Origin: Mansonella perstans
Lineage: Eukaryota; Nematoda; Chromadorea; Rhabditida; Onchocercidae
Length of the DNA stretch: 26,176 nucleotides
Assembly (NCBI GenBank): GCA_037074765.1
Contig: JBAMDO010000403.1
Coordinates: 1-26,176, forward strand
Reading direction: 5' to 3'
Below, one piece after another: positions 9,001-19,248 of this stretch. Made by a program: the position numbers and the translations under genes. Position 1 is the stretch's first letter. Each line of letters begins with the position of its first letter. The notes under the pieces were generated by a model. That model was not told the DNA's origin. It was given only the letters and a program-made list of their open reading frames with translations, and did no database searches.

Positions 9001-10335
9001 TCCGGGTGATTCTGTAAAAAAAAAAAAATTCATTTTTAATTAATCCTAATTTTCCTTTTGAAATTTTCATTAAAAAAAAACCATTTATTGAGATTTTTCT
9101 AAGATAATATGAAATATTATGAATTAGGAATTAATTCGAAATTGATGAATTAATAACAAAAAACTTTTTAGGCACAAAATTATTTTAATTTAATTTTTTA
9201 AATGCTATTTACAAATGCTTCTAATGAAAATTGCATTGAACTATTCTTTTTTTGTTCTTGTTTTTTAACAGATTTTTTTTTCAAATTTATTTACTTGTTC
9301 GAAATTAGCAAATTGATCGACAATATTTTGCATGTTGCAAAAATTTTTTTGACATAAGCAATATGCAAATTCATCGCCGCCAAATTCGATTAAATCACAT
9401 TCTTCATCAAATGTATACCGGCGTGGTGGAAATAATCGATAATGATCTTGTTCACTAATGCATTCTTTTGTCATTTTATACGTACCTGATAGGTGTAAAT
9501 AATAATAATTAATTAAGCAAATCTTATTGGATAAGTTTTTTAAAATTAGTATTAATGTTGTATCAATGTAGCATGAGCATATTCATATGCGAATATTTTC
9601 TCCTTAATCTAAACTATATATTCACATTACTCACTCTTTATCTAATTAATTACATATTAATTATATGTATTTAATTGCTTACATCTAATTACACACATAT
9701 TTCAATTAAATAATAAGTGTTATAAAATGTAGGTATTTGTAACATTTTTATTGACCATTTAATTCTACATTTTAAAAAAAAAATCATTCTTATTGTTAAT
9801 TAAATATTTCAAAATATTTTAAAGCTACGAACTTTAATTTTAAAATTTTATTTTTCTTTACCATTGTTTATTCCTTTTCGCATGGTTCGACAAAAGATTG
9901 GTTCATTTGGTGGAAAATTTTTCGCATAATCATTACAACTGTAACGAAATTGCATGCGGCATTCATCATTTTCATTCAAATTTTCATCACCACAAAGATA
10001 ACATTGTAAGGTAGCAGAATCTAAAATTGTTAAAATTAACAAGATTTTCCGAAATTTGAAATAAAAACATTTTAAATTTGCATTTTTTTAAAATATATCA
10101 TAAAATTACTTTCATTTTTTTTGAAAAGAAAGTAGAAAATAAAAAATAAGAGCAAAATTTAATTTTAATTTACGTGATAGCAATGATTTCAAGGATCTTT
10201 GAAGAAAAACTACTTTCATTCTCGTTTTTACAAAAAAAATAAAGTGTTTGATAACAAAATAAACAAAATAAATGAACCTTTAAAAAATAAGCTGAAAATT
10301 AAAATTAATAATACATCAGCATTTCCTGTAATCAT
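6057..10335 (-). CDS. Secreted protein with two Ly-6/uPAR (ODR-2/HOT-like) domains, 11 exons
   Basis: Exons, 5' to 3' on the minus strand: 10335-10278, 10020-9862, 9485-9295, 9011-8880, 8767-8671, 8385-8280, 8185-8137, 7827-7677, 7180-6994, 6336-6237, 6134-6057. All introns start GT and end AG, all phases agree, and the total is 435 codons plus TAA. Residues 1-19 (MITGNADVLLILIFSLFFK) are a hydrophobic signal peptide. Domain 1 has Cys 26, 29, 40, 48, 63, 81, 102, 115, 117, 122; domain 2 has Cys 271, 274, 285, 293, 305, 323, 344, 355, 357, 362. Both open C-Y-x-C and close Y-C-L-C-x4-C-N. Residues 137-264 are a hydrophilic linker rich in N, S, D and K; 378-435 are a polar tail ending KKNIW without a GPI-type hydrophobic end. 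The ten-cysteine pattern suggests the Ly-6/three-finger fold. In C. elegans the related ODR-2/HOT proteins act at neuronal surfaces. Function here is inferred only. Confidence 0.85.
6668..6694. repeat. 11-bp perfect hairpin in intron 9
   Basis: TTATAGTTATC (6668-6678) and GATAACTATAA (6684-6694) are exact reverse complements with a 5-base loop. It lies in the longest intron of the Ly-6-like gene, within a GATAAT-rich stretch (about 6620-6850) where short ATGATAATG motifs recur. Confidence 0.65.
6994..7827 (-). other. Domain 2 exon pair (Ly-6-like, Cys 271-362)
   Basis: Exon 8 (7827-7677) carries NYCYKCEANL and cysteines 1-5. Exon 9 (7180-6994) carries cysteines 6-10 and AYCLCLEHYCN. As in domain 1, the intron is phase 1 and lies ten residues after the fifth cysteine. 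Donor is A|GTGTGT (7676-7675); acceptor is TTTTTTTTGAG (ends 7181), unusual for its G before AG. The alternative acceptor ACAAG (ends 7170) would break phase and drop a Tyr-Lys that aligns with domain 1. Confidence 0.75.
9295..10020 (-). other. Domain 1 exon pair (Ly-6-like, Cys 26-122)
   Basis: Exon 2 (10020-9862) carries LQCYLCGDENLNENDEC and cysteines 1-5. Exon 3 (9485-9295) carries cysteines 6-10 and ends with AYCLCQKNFCN and a short tail. The intron between them is phase 1 and falls exactly ten residues after the fifth cysteine. Donor AATG|GTAAAG and acceptor CTATCAG are both good. Confidence 0.85.
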
Positions 10336-10369
10336 TACTTCGGTTTTACTTTACTAACTTGTATAGCTG
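10336..10369 (-). promoter_or_regulatory. Likely spliced-leader acceptor and 31-base 5' UTR of the Ly-6-like gene
   Basis: Minus strand ATATTTTCAG ends at 10367. The ATG at 10335 is the first ATG after it, giving a 31-base leader (10366-10336). TTTTCAG so close to a start with no upstream donor needed is typical of nematode trans-splicing. Which spliced leader is used cannot be told from this DNA. Confidence 0.6.
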
Positions 10370-11265
10370 AAAATATGTTATATTATCACGTCATTGCAAA
10401 AAAGAAAGTAAATGCACGAATTTCAAGAAAAAAATAATACATTCATACAGTAAATTAGCAGTATTATTGTGAAAATTGAATCAAATATTTTGAATTAATT
10501 AATTAAATAAAATTAATTGTAAAATCGCAGTTAATAAATATTCCATCTAAAATTTATCTAATGTATATCAAAGATTTTTTTCTTTCGAATCTTTATTATA
10601 ATATCAAGGAAAAGGGATTAAGTAAAACTTCAACAAATTTAACTAGATTTTTGTCGAAAAAACAGAAAAAATACAAAAATTTAAAATGAAAGAAATCAAA
10701 ATTGAGAGGAATTAAAATAAGCGCAAAATTTTTTCAAAACAAAACAACGAAAATTTCACTCAAACATTTAAATTTTAAAGTAAAATGTTGACAGGGCTCA
10801 CTGACCGCAATCACATAAATATACATTTATTACATTCATTTGCATTGAGATGATAGGTAACAACAGGTTTGTGTCCCCAAATATCCTTCCAAAACTAATC
10901 CAGCACGACCAATGGTATTTTGACCTCAATTCCCTAAAATCTACAACAGAAGAACTAATGATTCCAACGAATTCACAAAAATTATTTTTTGGAAAAAATA
11001 TTAAACAATTTTACATAACTTGCACTTTAAGGAAAAATAGTTCGCAAAAATTTTTTAAAAATTGAAAAAATCTCTTGGATATTTCGAACAATTTTACAAA
11101 AATAATCTCTAGTAACTTCCAAACGGGAACTAGAATTACTCAAATAAAAGTTTGTGAAATTTTTTTTGCCTTTAAAAAATTCTGAAAAAATGCCCGCTCT
11201 ATTTAAAGCATCGACAATGTGATAATTATTGTAATGTTAGCGAAAAGTTATAGTATGAAATTTTT
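10370..11265. other. Presumed promoter region of the Ly-6-like gene, otherwise empty
   Basis: AT-rich. A plus-strand frame at 10850-11065 is open for 71 codons and somewhat less biased (VSPNILPKLIQHDQWYF), but has no convincing splice signals and no recognised domain. No TATA box or repeat stands out. Confidence 0.4.
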
Positions 11266-11271
11266 TTTTAG

Positions 11272-11401
11272 AAATTCACTAAATTTTATTTTAACTGATT
11301 GTCAATTATCTAAATTACATTGCCGTCAAAAACTTGGATTAAAATTGAAATATAGTTGGAGTGAAATGTGCAAATTAAAACACCGTACAGATTTAAAATA
11401 A
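11272..11401 (+). CDS. Possible last exon with half a Kazal-like motif (weak)
   Basis: After the acceptor-like TTTTTTTTTAG ending at 11271 the frame reads NSLNFILTDCQLSKLHCRQK, then LGLKLKYSWSEMCK, and stops at TAA 11399-11401, next to an AATAAA. The spacing C-x-L-x4-C, about 15 residues, C, with a Leu and a Tyr between, resembles the C-terminal half of Kazal/follistatin-type domains. The N-terminal half, with its expected C-G-S/T-D segment, was not found upstream. It may be a relic exon or chance. Confidence 0.2.
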
Positions 11402-14400
11402 AATTTGAAAAACAGGATTCTAAAAATACTCATGCATAGAATCACGCATCAATTTGTTTACAATTGCAAAATTTTGCTTTCATGTTGCGCAAATAGCTGG
11501 AACATTTAATTTTATCATAAATTATTTCTAGGATAACTATAATTTATTTTATTATAAATTATTTCTAGATATAGAGGAATTGAAACATTTTTCATTCAAC
11601 ATATTACTATATGAGATTACTGTAAAGAATTGCCATAGGGTTAATAAATGCTATATTTAATAAAGCAATAACAATAGTTATACTTTATGGTTACATTACA
11701 GTAATTTCGATGCCAAATACGCCTTTGATTACAAGCTCAGTAGTTTCATTTTGTAATAATCTGTAGTAGCTTTGTTAAATGATCTTCTTTTGAGAATTTA
11801 TATAATGCATATATATTTACTTGGCTATTTGTTGATATCATGAACTAATAAAAGAGCCAAGTAATTGTATTAATATAACAAGAATTTCTACAAACGAAAA
11901 GTTACACATACACAAACACAATATATTGTTGTTTTTTCCATTACATTTATAAATTTATTTCAATCATTTGCTAATTTAATTTACTTTTAGCTCTACCTTA
12001 AAATTAATACATATATAAATTAAATAAGACAAAAAAAAAATACGAGTGGTATTGCTAACACTGTTATTATGTACCTTCAAAGTGAAAGGTCAAGAGGATC
12101 TGAATGATGTCGTAAGCAGAATTAGTTATTTTATTACCACTTTTTCAAATTGAATAAATTTAAAAACTTTAAAAAAATGTTGAACAAGTTGTAATGCATG
12201 CAATGGACATTATTAGAGCGAATACGAAATGGGTTGTTTATAACTTGCAGAAACAAATTTTCAGGAATGATTTATGCGGCAATTTAAAAAAGTACTTCTA
12301 AAACTTGTGGATTATAACTGAATATTAGATACTTGATGATACCTGCGATATTTATAGAGTTAATGGTTAGTCATCTTTCAATTATTGCGCCATATATAAC
12401 TGCAACTTTTTTGCGCTAACAAGTGGCGTGTGCAACTTATCGTCGTAGATGTAACCGTTGTCTCTAAAAAAAAAAAAAAAAACAAAACTCTTTTAATGTT
12501 GTTGAGAAATCTACAACACTTTCTGATACGCTTTAAAACCAAAATATTCGCATATTCATTATTGATCATCTTCCACTGTACACTAAAACGGCGATGTTTT
12601 GCTTCATTTGCGTCTTTGAAAAATTTTACCAAAAACTGACAATTAATATGTATGGTAATCAGAAACAACCCCCAAATCACTAGTAACAAATTTTTGATGA
12701 AAGGACTAAGTAGCTGTAAATGATAATGACAGACCGAACGATAATAAAGAAAAGTCAAAATGAACATTTTCAACAAATTCACCTTCGATAATCACTGTCT
12801 CCTTCATCTCATCATCATTTCTTTCATAATTGTAACCTCACTATCACTGTCTTTTTTAGTACTATTTTAGTCATCAACATTGCCGCCACTCGCAACAACA
12901 CCATCACTAGCCATTATCTGTTCCACATCACACGCTAGGACCGTTCTGGCATGAGATATATCCTACTGGCGGCATATGCCACAATAAACGTACTCAAACC
13001 TTTCAAGGGTATTCAAATTTTGCCATTCTTTTTAGATGATATAATTTACAAAAATTAAATTGAAATTATCCTCTGTAACAAGTTCTTTCGTTTCTTCGAA
13101 AAGTAAATTCCTACTATTACTGAACAATTGAACTTGTGATACTTTTTGAAATTCTCTACTATTGCTGTGAAATATCTTCTGCGGACGAAGTCTTTAGTTG
13201 AAATGTGTGTGAGGACATTAATCTCTTGTATTTTATTCATTTTGCTGATGCTTGTCTCACCCTCAACTCGGACTTCGGTTGATAAAACTTTATTGTACAA
13301 GTACTAATATGAAGCCGCTATCTAATAAAAATAACAATAACCAAAAATAAGTGAAATGGTGGCGCTTTAACCAAGTGATGATGAAAAAAAGGAGAAAACT
13401 GGAAAGTAAAACGGAATCTGTCGAAGGATGATGTAAAACAACTGATGACAAAGAATTCAGCTTTTGCGTAGATACCACTCTTCATAGTTGAGATATGTGG
13501 GGTTTAGCTTGTAACATTTTCATATGACCGTTGAACATTAAGCAGAGGATGACTATTTTAACTTTTTTTGACAATTGCACATCAGGGTGTTATAATATTC
13601 GGACATAAATTTACTTGTTTATAAACGAGAGGTTCCTTACCTTACCATGTGCAGATGGTGTATGATTTGGAGAAAGGATTAAGCAAATCATTGTTTCATA
13701 AGCACTTTAATTTGAAACAATTGATATTAGAAAATTGCATTATGAATCGGAAATTTTTCGACACATATGGCTATATTTCAGGCCTTTTATTTATAACTAT
13801 TTGGGTGCACGTTATTGATTACTTGAAAGAAAAGGAAAGACTAACATACTAATTTTTAGATCAAAAGGAGAGAATAGGGATAGTGATCGAAGTCCTAAAT
13901 TACAATGATATACAGGTAATAGTAATCGATGTCCGAATGAAAAAGTCAAAAAAGCTGACTTATATATGGCTTGGTATGTAGGAGGAAAGTAACTTCAGGA
14001 TTGCTGCTGTAGCACAACGATCAAATAATCTTAAATTCTCACTGATCAGTTTTTTCGGGGAAAAGTTTGTGAGAAACAGTATATATCAGGAAATTTGATC
14101 CTATAAACAGTGAATTTTTTTTTGATCAACTTTCAGGATGCAATCAATCATCGTATTTGAATACCACAGAAACAGAATTTGACATTGTCACACTGTAATG
14201 AGCGAAATTAATGCTGAAATATTGCACATATTATGGAAATGACGCAACGTATCGGACACTCAAATTGTTACCATAATGGAAATGATCCCTAATCAAATAA
14301 TGCTGGTATTTCGGAAAATTGAGCAATTATGACGATAAGGAGTAATAATTCATGTTTAACCAACAAATGAAACAAAAATAGATACGGTACAGAGTCTCAT

Positions 14401-16266
14401 ACACTTGAGTTCCTCATTTCCTAATAAAAGAACAATACAAAATGAGTGCGAGAGAGGAATGGAGAGTTCCATGTAAATAACACTAAAAATTTGAAATGCT
14501 GAAGATATTGGAAAACATAGAAGTTTCAAATTCAAGAAAAACAGAAACATGCTTCTCATTAAAGGTGCTATTGTTCGTTTATTATTTCCGCAGATGAATT
14601 TTACTCTTGACAAAATCAATTGCTATTATCTAAATAAGATAAGTCGGAAGTGATACAGAAATGATATTTCTGAGAGTAATTGAAATGCGATAAAGTTGTA
14701 CTCCTGTTATTTTAATATGAGGTAACATAATATTCTTCACTACTATATAAAAGACAATTGCGGAATACTTTACCCCAAAACATCAATGGATTGAGAAAAA
14801 AGTATGAATTGCAGAAGTAATCAACGTCAACGGACACATAGAGGAAAATACCAAATCTTAACTAAAATACACAAATCCAAACAACATAAGAAATATTCAT
14901 ACACTTGAGTTAGTATCGTAATGCTGTAAAGCATTTTCCTGAGTTAAATTCAAGCAGTAATGAATTTGCATAATACTCTATTCATTATGAGTTGTATCAT
15001 TACCAGCATCTTATGAATTTCAACTAACAACGTGAAACACTTCATAATGTGCTGCAATCTTTATGTCGAATTAAAAGAAATTAAATATAATCGAAAAAAA
15101 ATAATTCTAATGCTGCTATGGGAAATAGTAAAAAATATCGCATCTATGGCAAATGACAAGTCTTGCTTGTTGAATTTCACATATTGCAAAAATGGTTGAT
15201 AGTGAAAGCACATTCAAAACAAAAATAAGCAAAGGATTTCGAGTAAAAACTTGAATTGAAGATAAGAAAACTCCGACTTGTGCAAGTGCATGCCATATAA
15301 CATAATTCAGTATTTTTCCGTCTACTAACAGTAAAATGTTTTCATGGATTGAAGTTTTTATCCTCAAAAAAAGATCATGACTTCAAATAGCAATAAAAAA
15401 TCAATTTATTCCGAGCATATGAAGAATGATCATTCATCAATGAGTAAGATAAGTTCTGGCTACTCAAAGAAATCATTTGGTAGGTTTAATTCGGCAAGGC
15501 AAGAAATATTGCGCCTTGTGCCAAATTTTCTTTAAATATGTTACAAAAGCATTTCGTTCTGGCATTATCTCCACTCGGCATATTCATTCTTTTATGTTTC
15601 CACCAATCGAAAAAACTTACTGATTTTTTCATAGATTGAAGGCACTTTGTTTTTATGCAGCTTTATGTTCCCGAATTTAAAAATGTATACACCATCTTCG
15701 TCAAGCAACACCGTCAGAATGGTGAGATCCATTAACGATATCACATATTATTCACCAATGTATTTCCCGAATTATTGTTTATATCATTGTTTCTGTCGTC
15801 TCTAAATACGAGACAGAATCTTTACAGAGAGAGAGAGAGAGAGAGCCATTAAGACTGTTTTAGCATGATTAATTTTAACCTTCAACCTACGAATTGACTA
15901 CTGTAACGATTATTTCTCTTCTATCCAACATTTTAGTCGCCTTTTTACATGTTGGCCACTGGCCCACTGCCATTCGTTCAACATTTGCAATCGACGACAA
16001 CTTTAGTTTTATGCAGCTTATCAATCCAAAATTTAATCACGCATCAATTATATTAATAAAGCATATTTACAAATTTTACAATTGAAATAAGCAATCGATA
16101 AAACGACGCATCTGAGAATGCTTTTTTTTGACGGACCGAATGATAGGGTTTTCTTTCAGTTTCATTTTTGTTATCGTACGTGAAATTTGCGTTTCACTCG
16201 ACAACATTCATTATTTACGACATTAAATTAATATTTTTTTGCACGAAATTTCTGTTGCTTTGACAG
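11402..16266. other. Long AT-rich stretch without a supported gene
   Basis: Open frames here (12378-12782, 13055-13300, 14356-14619 and 15116-15367, all minus) are hydrophobic or Lys/Phe-rich, lack good splice borders and show no domain. Some could be gene relics. Other contents: poly(A) at about 12466-12482, a small inverted TGGCAT/ATGCCA near 12948-12982, and an (AG)n tract at 15826-15845. No RNA gene is recognised. Confidence 0.45.
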
Positions 16267-16350
16267 ATGACGCATCGACCAGATCCAGTCGATCTTGCGC
16301 ACGACATTAGGCCTACGATATTCGAAACAGATAACTTTCAACAGAGTTAG
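16267..16350 (+). CDS. Short exon-like ORF after a strong acceptor (weak)
   Basis: TTTCTGTTGCTTTGACAG is followed directly by ATG and 27 codons: MTHRPDPVDLAHDIRPTIFE, then TDNFQQS and TAG. Composition is distinctly less AT-biased and includes many charged and proline residues, unlike surrounding frames. No partner exons, domain or homolog is recognised. It lies just left of the inverted-repeat cluster and may be a gene fragment carried with it. Confidence 0.2.
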   Translation: MTHRPDPVDLAHDIRPTIFETDNFQQS

Positions 16351-16634
16351 AAAATATTAATGGCCAAATGTTGAGTGCAATAACACTATGGTCGATATTC
16401 ACTATGGTCGCGATAGTCAATCTAAACACTTAACTTACAAGAAGCTTGAACCAAGGGTGGGAATGATGCTGCATCTTTGCTGGAAAATGTCTCCGATGAG
16501 CAATCTTTTGTTATTAAGATCACTGTGAGAAATTATCCCGAACAGATATAATTTTAAACAGGTTTCGAATTCAGAAACAGTTTCAATCAGAATATCCAGG
16601 ACATGGCACAAGTGCAGTGTAGCCGCATCGAGTC

Positions 16635-16668
16635 TGTGATATGAGTAACGACTAGACAACATATCACA
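16635..16668 (-). ncRNA. Stem-loop in arm D
   Basis: TGTGATATG and CATATCACA are perfect reverse complements (9 bp) around a 16-base loop. The position corresponds to the stem-loop in arm E. Whether it is an RNA structure is not known. Confidence 0.35.
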
Positions 16669-16747
16669 ACCGATGCAGCTGCTGCTACTAGAGCTCCCGG
16701 GATGCACAACAAATGAAGCGATTAAAGAAGTACCAAAAATAGGGTCC

Positions 16748-16754
16748 TTTTATA
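16748..16754 (-). promoter_or_regulatory. TATA box of arm D
   Basis: CTCTATAAAAGG on the minus strand. Faces away from the TATA box of arm A, about 385 bases to the right. Confidence 0.5.
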
Positions 16755-17138
16755 GAGCGAGTTATAGACATTTCTGGAAAATGGCGCGATATTACTGGTT
16801 ACATCCAAAAATTGCACTGCATTAGATCTATCGGTCAGGTCGGATCAATAGGTCTGCAGACGGAGCAAATCTTTCAGAGTTGATATTTTCTTCAATCAAT
16901 TATCGCTCTCATGAGATAAAATAATGGAGCAATGTTACGTTAATCCTAAAAGTTATTAACCTATCATTTTGCTTACCTTGTTTTATTCCTGATTGTTTTA
17001 TTCCGTGCAAGTAATACATTGAGGAAATTGAATTAATTGAGCCTGCTGGCCTATTGATCCGATAGATCTGATCCAGTGCAATTTTTGGAGGTAATGTATA
17101 TTATCGCGCCATTTCCTGGTGACATCCACAAATTTCTC

Positions 17139-17145
17139 TATAAAA
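17139..17145 (+). promoter_or_regulatory. TATA box of unit A
   Basis: TTTCTCTATAAAAGCATCCCG. Transcription would be expected to start about 25-30 bases downstream, near CTTTGGTATTTCTTCC. Confidence 0.5.
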
Positions 17146-17270
17146 GCATCCCGTCTTTGGTATTTCTTCCATTACTTCATGGGTTGGAGATCCTAGATCC
17201 ATGGATGTAGCCGCGGTATTTGACATGATTTATTGTATAATCGTTTCTCATATCACAATTCCGATGTAGC

Positions 17271-17471
17271 ATGCTGCACTTGTACTGTGCTCCAGGATAT
17301 TCCGGTGATACTGCTCTTGAAATGACATTATATCTGTTCGGGACAATCTCTCACGGTAAGCTTGAAAACAATCGATTGCTACCGGAGAATTTGTTCCTCA
17401 CAGATACAGTACTGTTCCTGTTGGTCATAACAATTTGGATTTTCGAACTTCAAGCAATTAAAGATGTCTGA
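17271..17471 (+). CDS. Candidate small spliced ORF in unit A, 50 residues
   Basis: Exon 1, 17271-17355, encodes MLHLYCAPGYSGDTALEM, then TLYLFGTISH. A 48-nt intron (17356-17403, GTAAGC to CCTCACAG) follows. Exon 2, 17404-17471, encodes D, then TVLFLLVITIWIFELQAIK, DV, stop. The second half contains a hydrophobic stretch long enough to be a membrane segment. Because this intron is 48 nt, the unspliced frame is also open (66 codons). Unit C has a 49-nt intron and reaches the same end only when spliced. The ATG is not the first ATG after the TATA box; a short upstream ORF ends just before it. No family recognised. Could equally be a relic or a noncoding RNA with an intron. Confidence 0.35.
   Translation: MLHLYCAPGYSGDTALEMTLYLFGTISHGKLENNRLLPENLFLTDTVLFLLVITIWIFELQAIKDV
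17356..17403 (+). other. Mini-intron of unit A (48 nt)
   Basis: CACG|GTAAGC at the left, TTGTTCCTCACAG| at the right. Differs from unit C by one missing base inside the intron. Confidence 0.5.
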
Positions 17472-18472
17472 TCGGCTGAATCACATTTAATTGGCAGCAT
17501 TTAACACTTCCGATACATAATCTTCACGGTACTGTTACGGCAATTCAAGCTGATATAGTCGTTGAATCACAAGTGTTTACACTACCTCAATAGTTGAAAT
17601 TCGAGGGGTTTCAGATGCAGCGGTTCTACTGCCTGTGATATGTTGTCTAATTGTTTGCCGGATGCAGCGAACTGCGATTGTGACATTCCTGAAGCATTCT
17701 GATCAAAGGTTAAATAAGACACAAAATAATGAAAGTAAGCAATACTGTATTATATTGGGTAAGAATAAGCGATGCGAATAATCGAAATGCAAGGAAGAGG
17801 TTATACTATGATCATGTGACGTTAAGAATGCCTTTCAAAGATTAAAGAAAGTCCTAGACAAAGAAATGCATCAAAAATCATTAAGCATCATAAATCTGCG
17901 GTAAATAAAACAAAGACAATGAAATGATTAACATTATTTAAGGGAAGTGATAAATATGTAGTAAACCAAAGATATTTAATGTTCTGACCTCGCATATATC
18001 AAGTAACAGCATAATAAATTTTATAACGATCTGTATACTTGATAAAAGTGGCATCAATGTTCGTCAATCCTAAAAGTTATTGACCTATATCACTTTGCTT
18101 ACCTTGAATTCAATATTTGAATAATTCATATGTAGTGAACAAAATTCAGAACAATATTTGGGAATAGTTAATCAGAAATGACAAATTTCATCTTCGTATT
18201 TTATAATTTTTCAAATTCAAAGCATTAAGTTGAAAGTAATGAAACGAAGGAATCATTTCAAATATCTGTCAATGTTGACTTAGGAACAGTGAATACTTCC
18301 ATTCAGTAAGGTGAAAAGCACAGAGATTGTTTTATTCCGTGCAAGTAATACATTGAGGAAATTGAATTAATTGAGCCTGCTGGCCTATTGATCCGATAGA
18401 TCTGATCCAGTGCAATTTTTGGAGGTAATGTATATTATCGCGCCATTTCCTGGTGACATCCACAAATTTCTC

Positions 18473-18479
18473 TATAAAA
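18473..18479 (+). promoter_or_regulatory. TATA box of unit B
   Basis: TCTCTATAAAAGCATCCC, identical in context to units A and C. Confidence 0.5.
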
Positions 18480-18566
18480 GCATCCCGTCTTTGGTACTTC
18501 TTCCATTACTTCATGGGTTGGAGATCCTAGATCCACGGATGTAACCGCGGTATTTCACATGATTTA

Positions 18567-18809
18567 TTGTATAATCGTTTCTCATATCACAATTCCGATG
18601 TAGCATGCTGCACTTGTACTGTGTTCCGGGATATTCCGGTGATACTGCTCTTGAAATGGCAATCGTGCTTGACATTATATCTGTTCGGGACAATTTCTCA
18701 CGGTAAGCTTGAAAACAATCGATTGCTCACCGTAGAATTTGTTCCTCACAGATACAGTACTGTTCCTGTTGGTCATAACAATTTGGATTTTCGAACTTTA
18801 AGCAATTAA
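18567..18809 (+). pseudogene. Unit B version of the small ORF, frame-shifted
   Basis: The MLHLYC start is present (ATG at 18604, VPGYSGDTALEM) but a 13-nt insertion moves the LYLFGTISH part to another frame, and exon 2 has a premature TAA after WIFEL. The splice sites are intact. Best read as a broken copy of the ORF in A and C, if that ORF is real. Confidence 0.35.
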
Positions 18810-19248
18810 AGATGTCTGATCGGCCGAATCGACATTTAATTGGCAGCATTTAACACTTCCGATACATAATCTTCACGGTACTGTTACGGCAATTCAAGCT
18901 GATATAGTCGTTGAATCACAAGTGTTTACACTACCTCAATAGTTGAAATCCGAGGGGTTTCAGATGCAGCGGTTCTACTGCCTGTGATATGTTGTCTAAT
19001 TGTTTACATCATAAGCCGGATGCAGCGAACTGCGCTTGTGACATTCCTGAAGCATTCTGATCAAAGGTTAAATAAGACACAAAATAATGAAAGTAAGCAG
19101 TAGTGTATTATATTGGGTAAAATAAAACAAAGACAATGAAATGATTAACATTATTTAAGGGAAGTGATAAATATGTAGTAAACCAAAGATATTTAATGTT
19201 CTGACCTCGAATATATCAAGTAACAGTATATCAAGTAACAGCAGTTGT

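Larger units (their letters stand above)
16436..16980 (-). repeat. Repeat arm D (minus orientation)
   Basis: In its own sense direction this arm has the block around GCGCCATTTTC, TATAAAA (16754-16748), TTTTTGGTACTTCTTT, the stem-loop (16668-16635), CTGTTCGGGATAATTTCTCAC, and a mini-intron 16523-16480 (GTGATC to TTTTCCAG). A second strong donor, CTT|GTAAGT, follows at about 16438. The frame ending in LKLYLFGIISH is open into the mini-intron. Its outer flank (about 16940-16977, TCCTAAAAGTTATTAACC) is the same sequence found at the tail of arms A and C. Head-to-head with arm A. Confidence 0.75.
17041..18374 (+). repeat. Repeat unit A (plus orientation, full 1.33-kb unit)
   Basis: Starts at GCCTGCTGGCCTATTGATCC and ends at GGAAATTGAATTAATTGA, where unit B begins with the same GCCTGCTGG. 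Order: AATTTTTGG, GCGCCATTTCCTGG, TATAAAA (17139), GTCTTTGGTA, peptide ORF with mini-intron (17271-17471), a diverged internal duplicate of the arm centre (about 17600-17710, GATGCAGC and TGATATGTTGTCTA), an AT-rich part with AATAAA at 17904 and 18013, and the tail TCCTAAAAGTTATTGACC (from 18066) onwards. The tail matches the outer flank of arm E in the same orientation, so the unit looks like an arm joined to the flank of a lost inverted partner. Confidence 0.85.
18375..19222 (+). repeat. Repeat unit B (plus orientation, shortened)
   Basis: Nearly identical to A in its first 700 bases. TATAAAA is at 18473, the mini-intron at 18703-18751 (49 nt, GTAAGC to CTCACAG). B has a 13-base insertion before the conserved CTGTTCGGG, which shifts the frame, and CTT TAA in exon 2, which stops the hydrophobic peptide early. 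It lacks about 130 bases (after GTATTATATTGGGTAA) and the entire AT-rich tail of A, ending in a short tandem ATATATCAAGTAACAG. Converges on arm E. Confidence 0.85.

Noticed and set aside
10165..10217. Alternative first exon of the Ly-6-like gene (MKVVFLQRSLKSLLS, donor CAC|GTAAAT)
   Set aside because: Phase fits, but the peptide is a poor signal sequence, and the upstream exon at 10335-10278 has a better hydrophobic core and a TTTTCAG acceptor just before its ATG.
12378..12782. 134-codon minus frame
   Set aside because: Composition is that of AT-rich noncoding DNA (long F and K runs over a homopolymer) and there is no recognisable domain or splice border.
14356..15367. Two hydrophobic minus frames that could suggest a membrane receptor
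   Set aside because: No shared motif, no ATG in the second, no splice borders. Hydrophobicity follows from T-rich codons.
17070..18425. AATTTTTGG in units A-C as an Sm site of a small nuclear or spliced-leader RNA
   Set aside because: It lies upstream of the TATA box, has no flanking hairpins, and is not kept in arms D-F.
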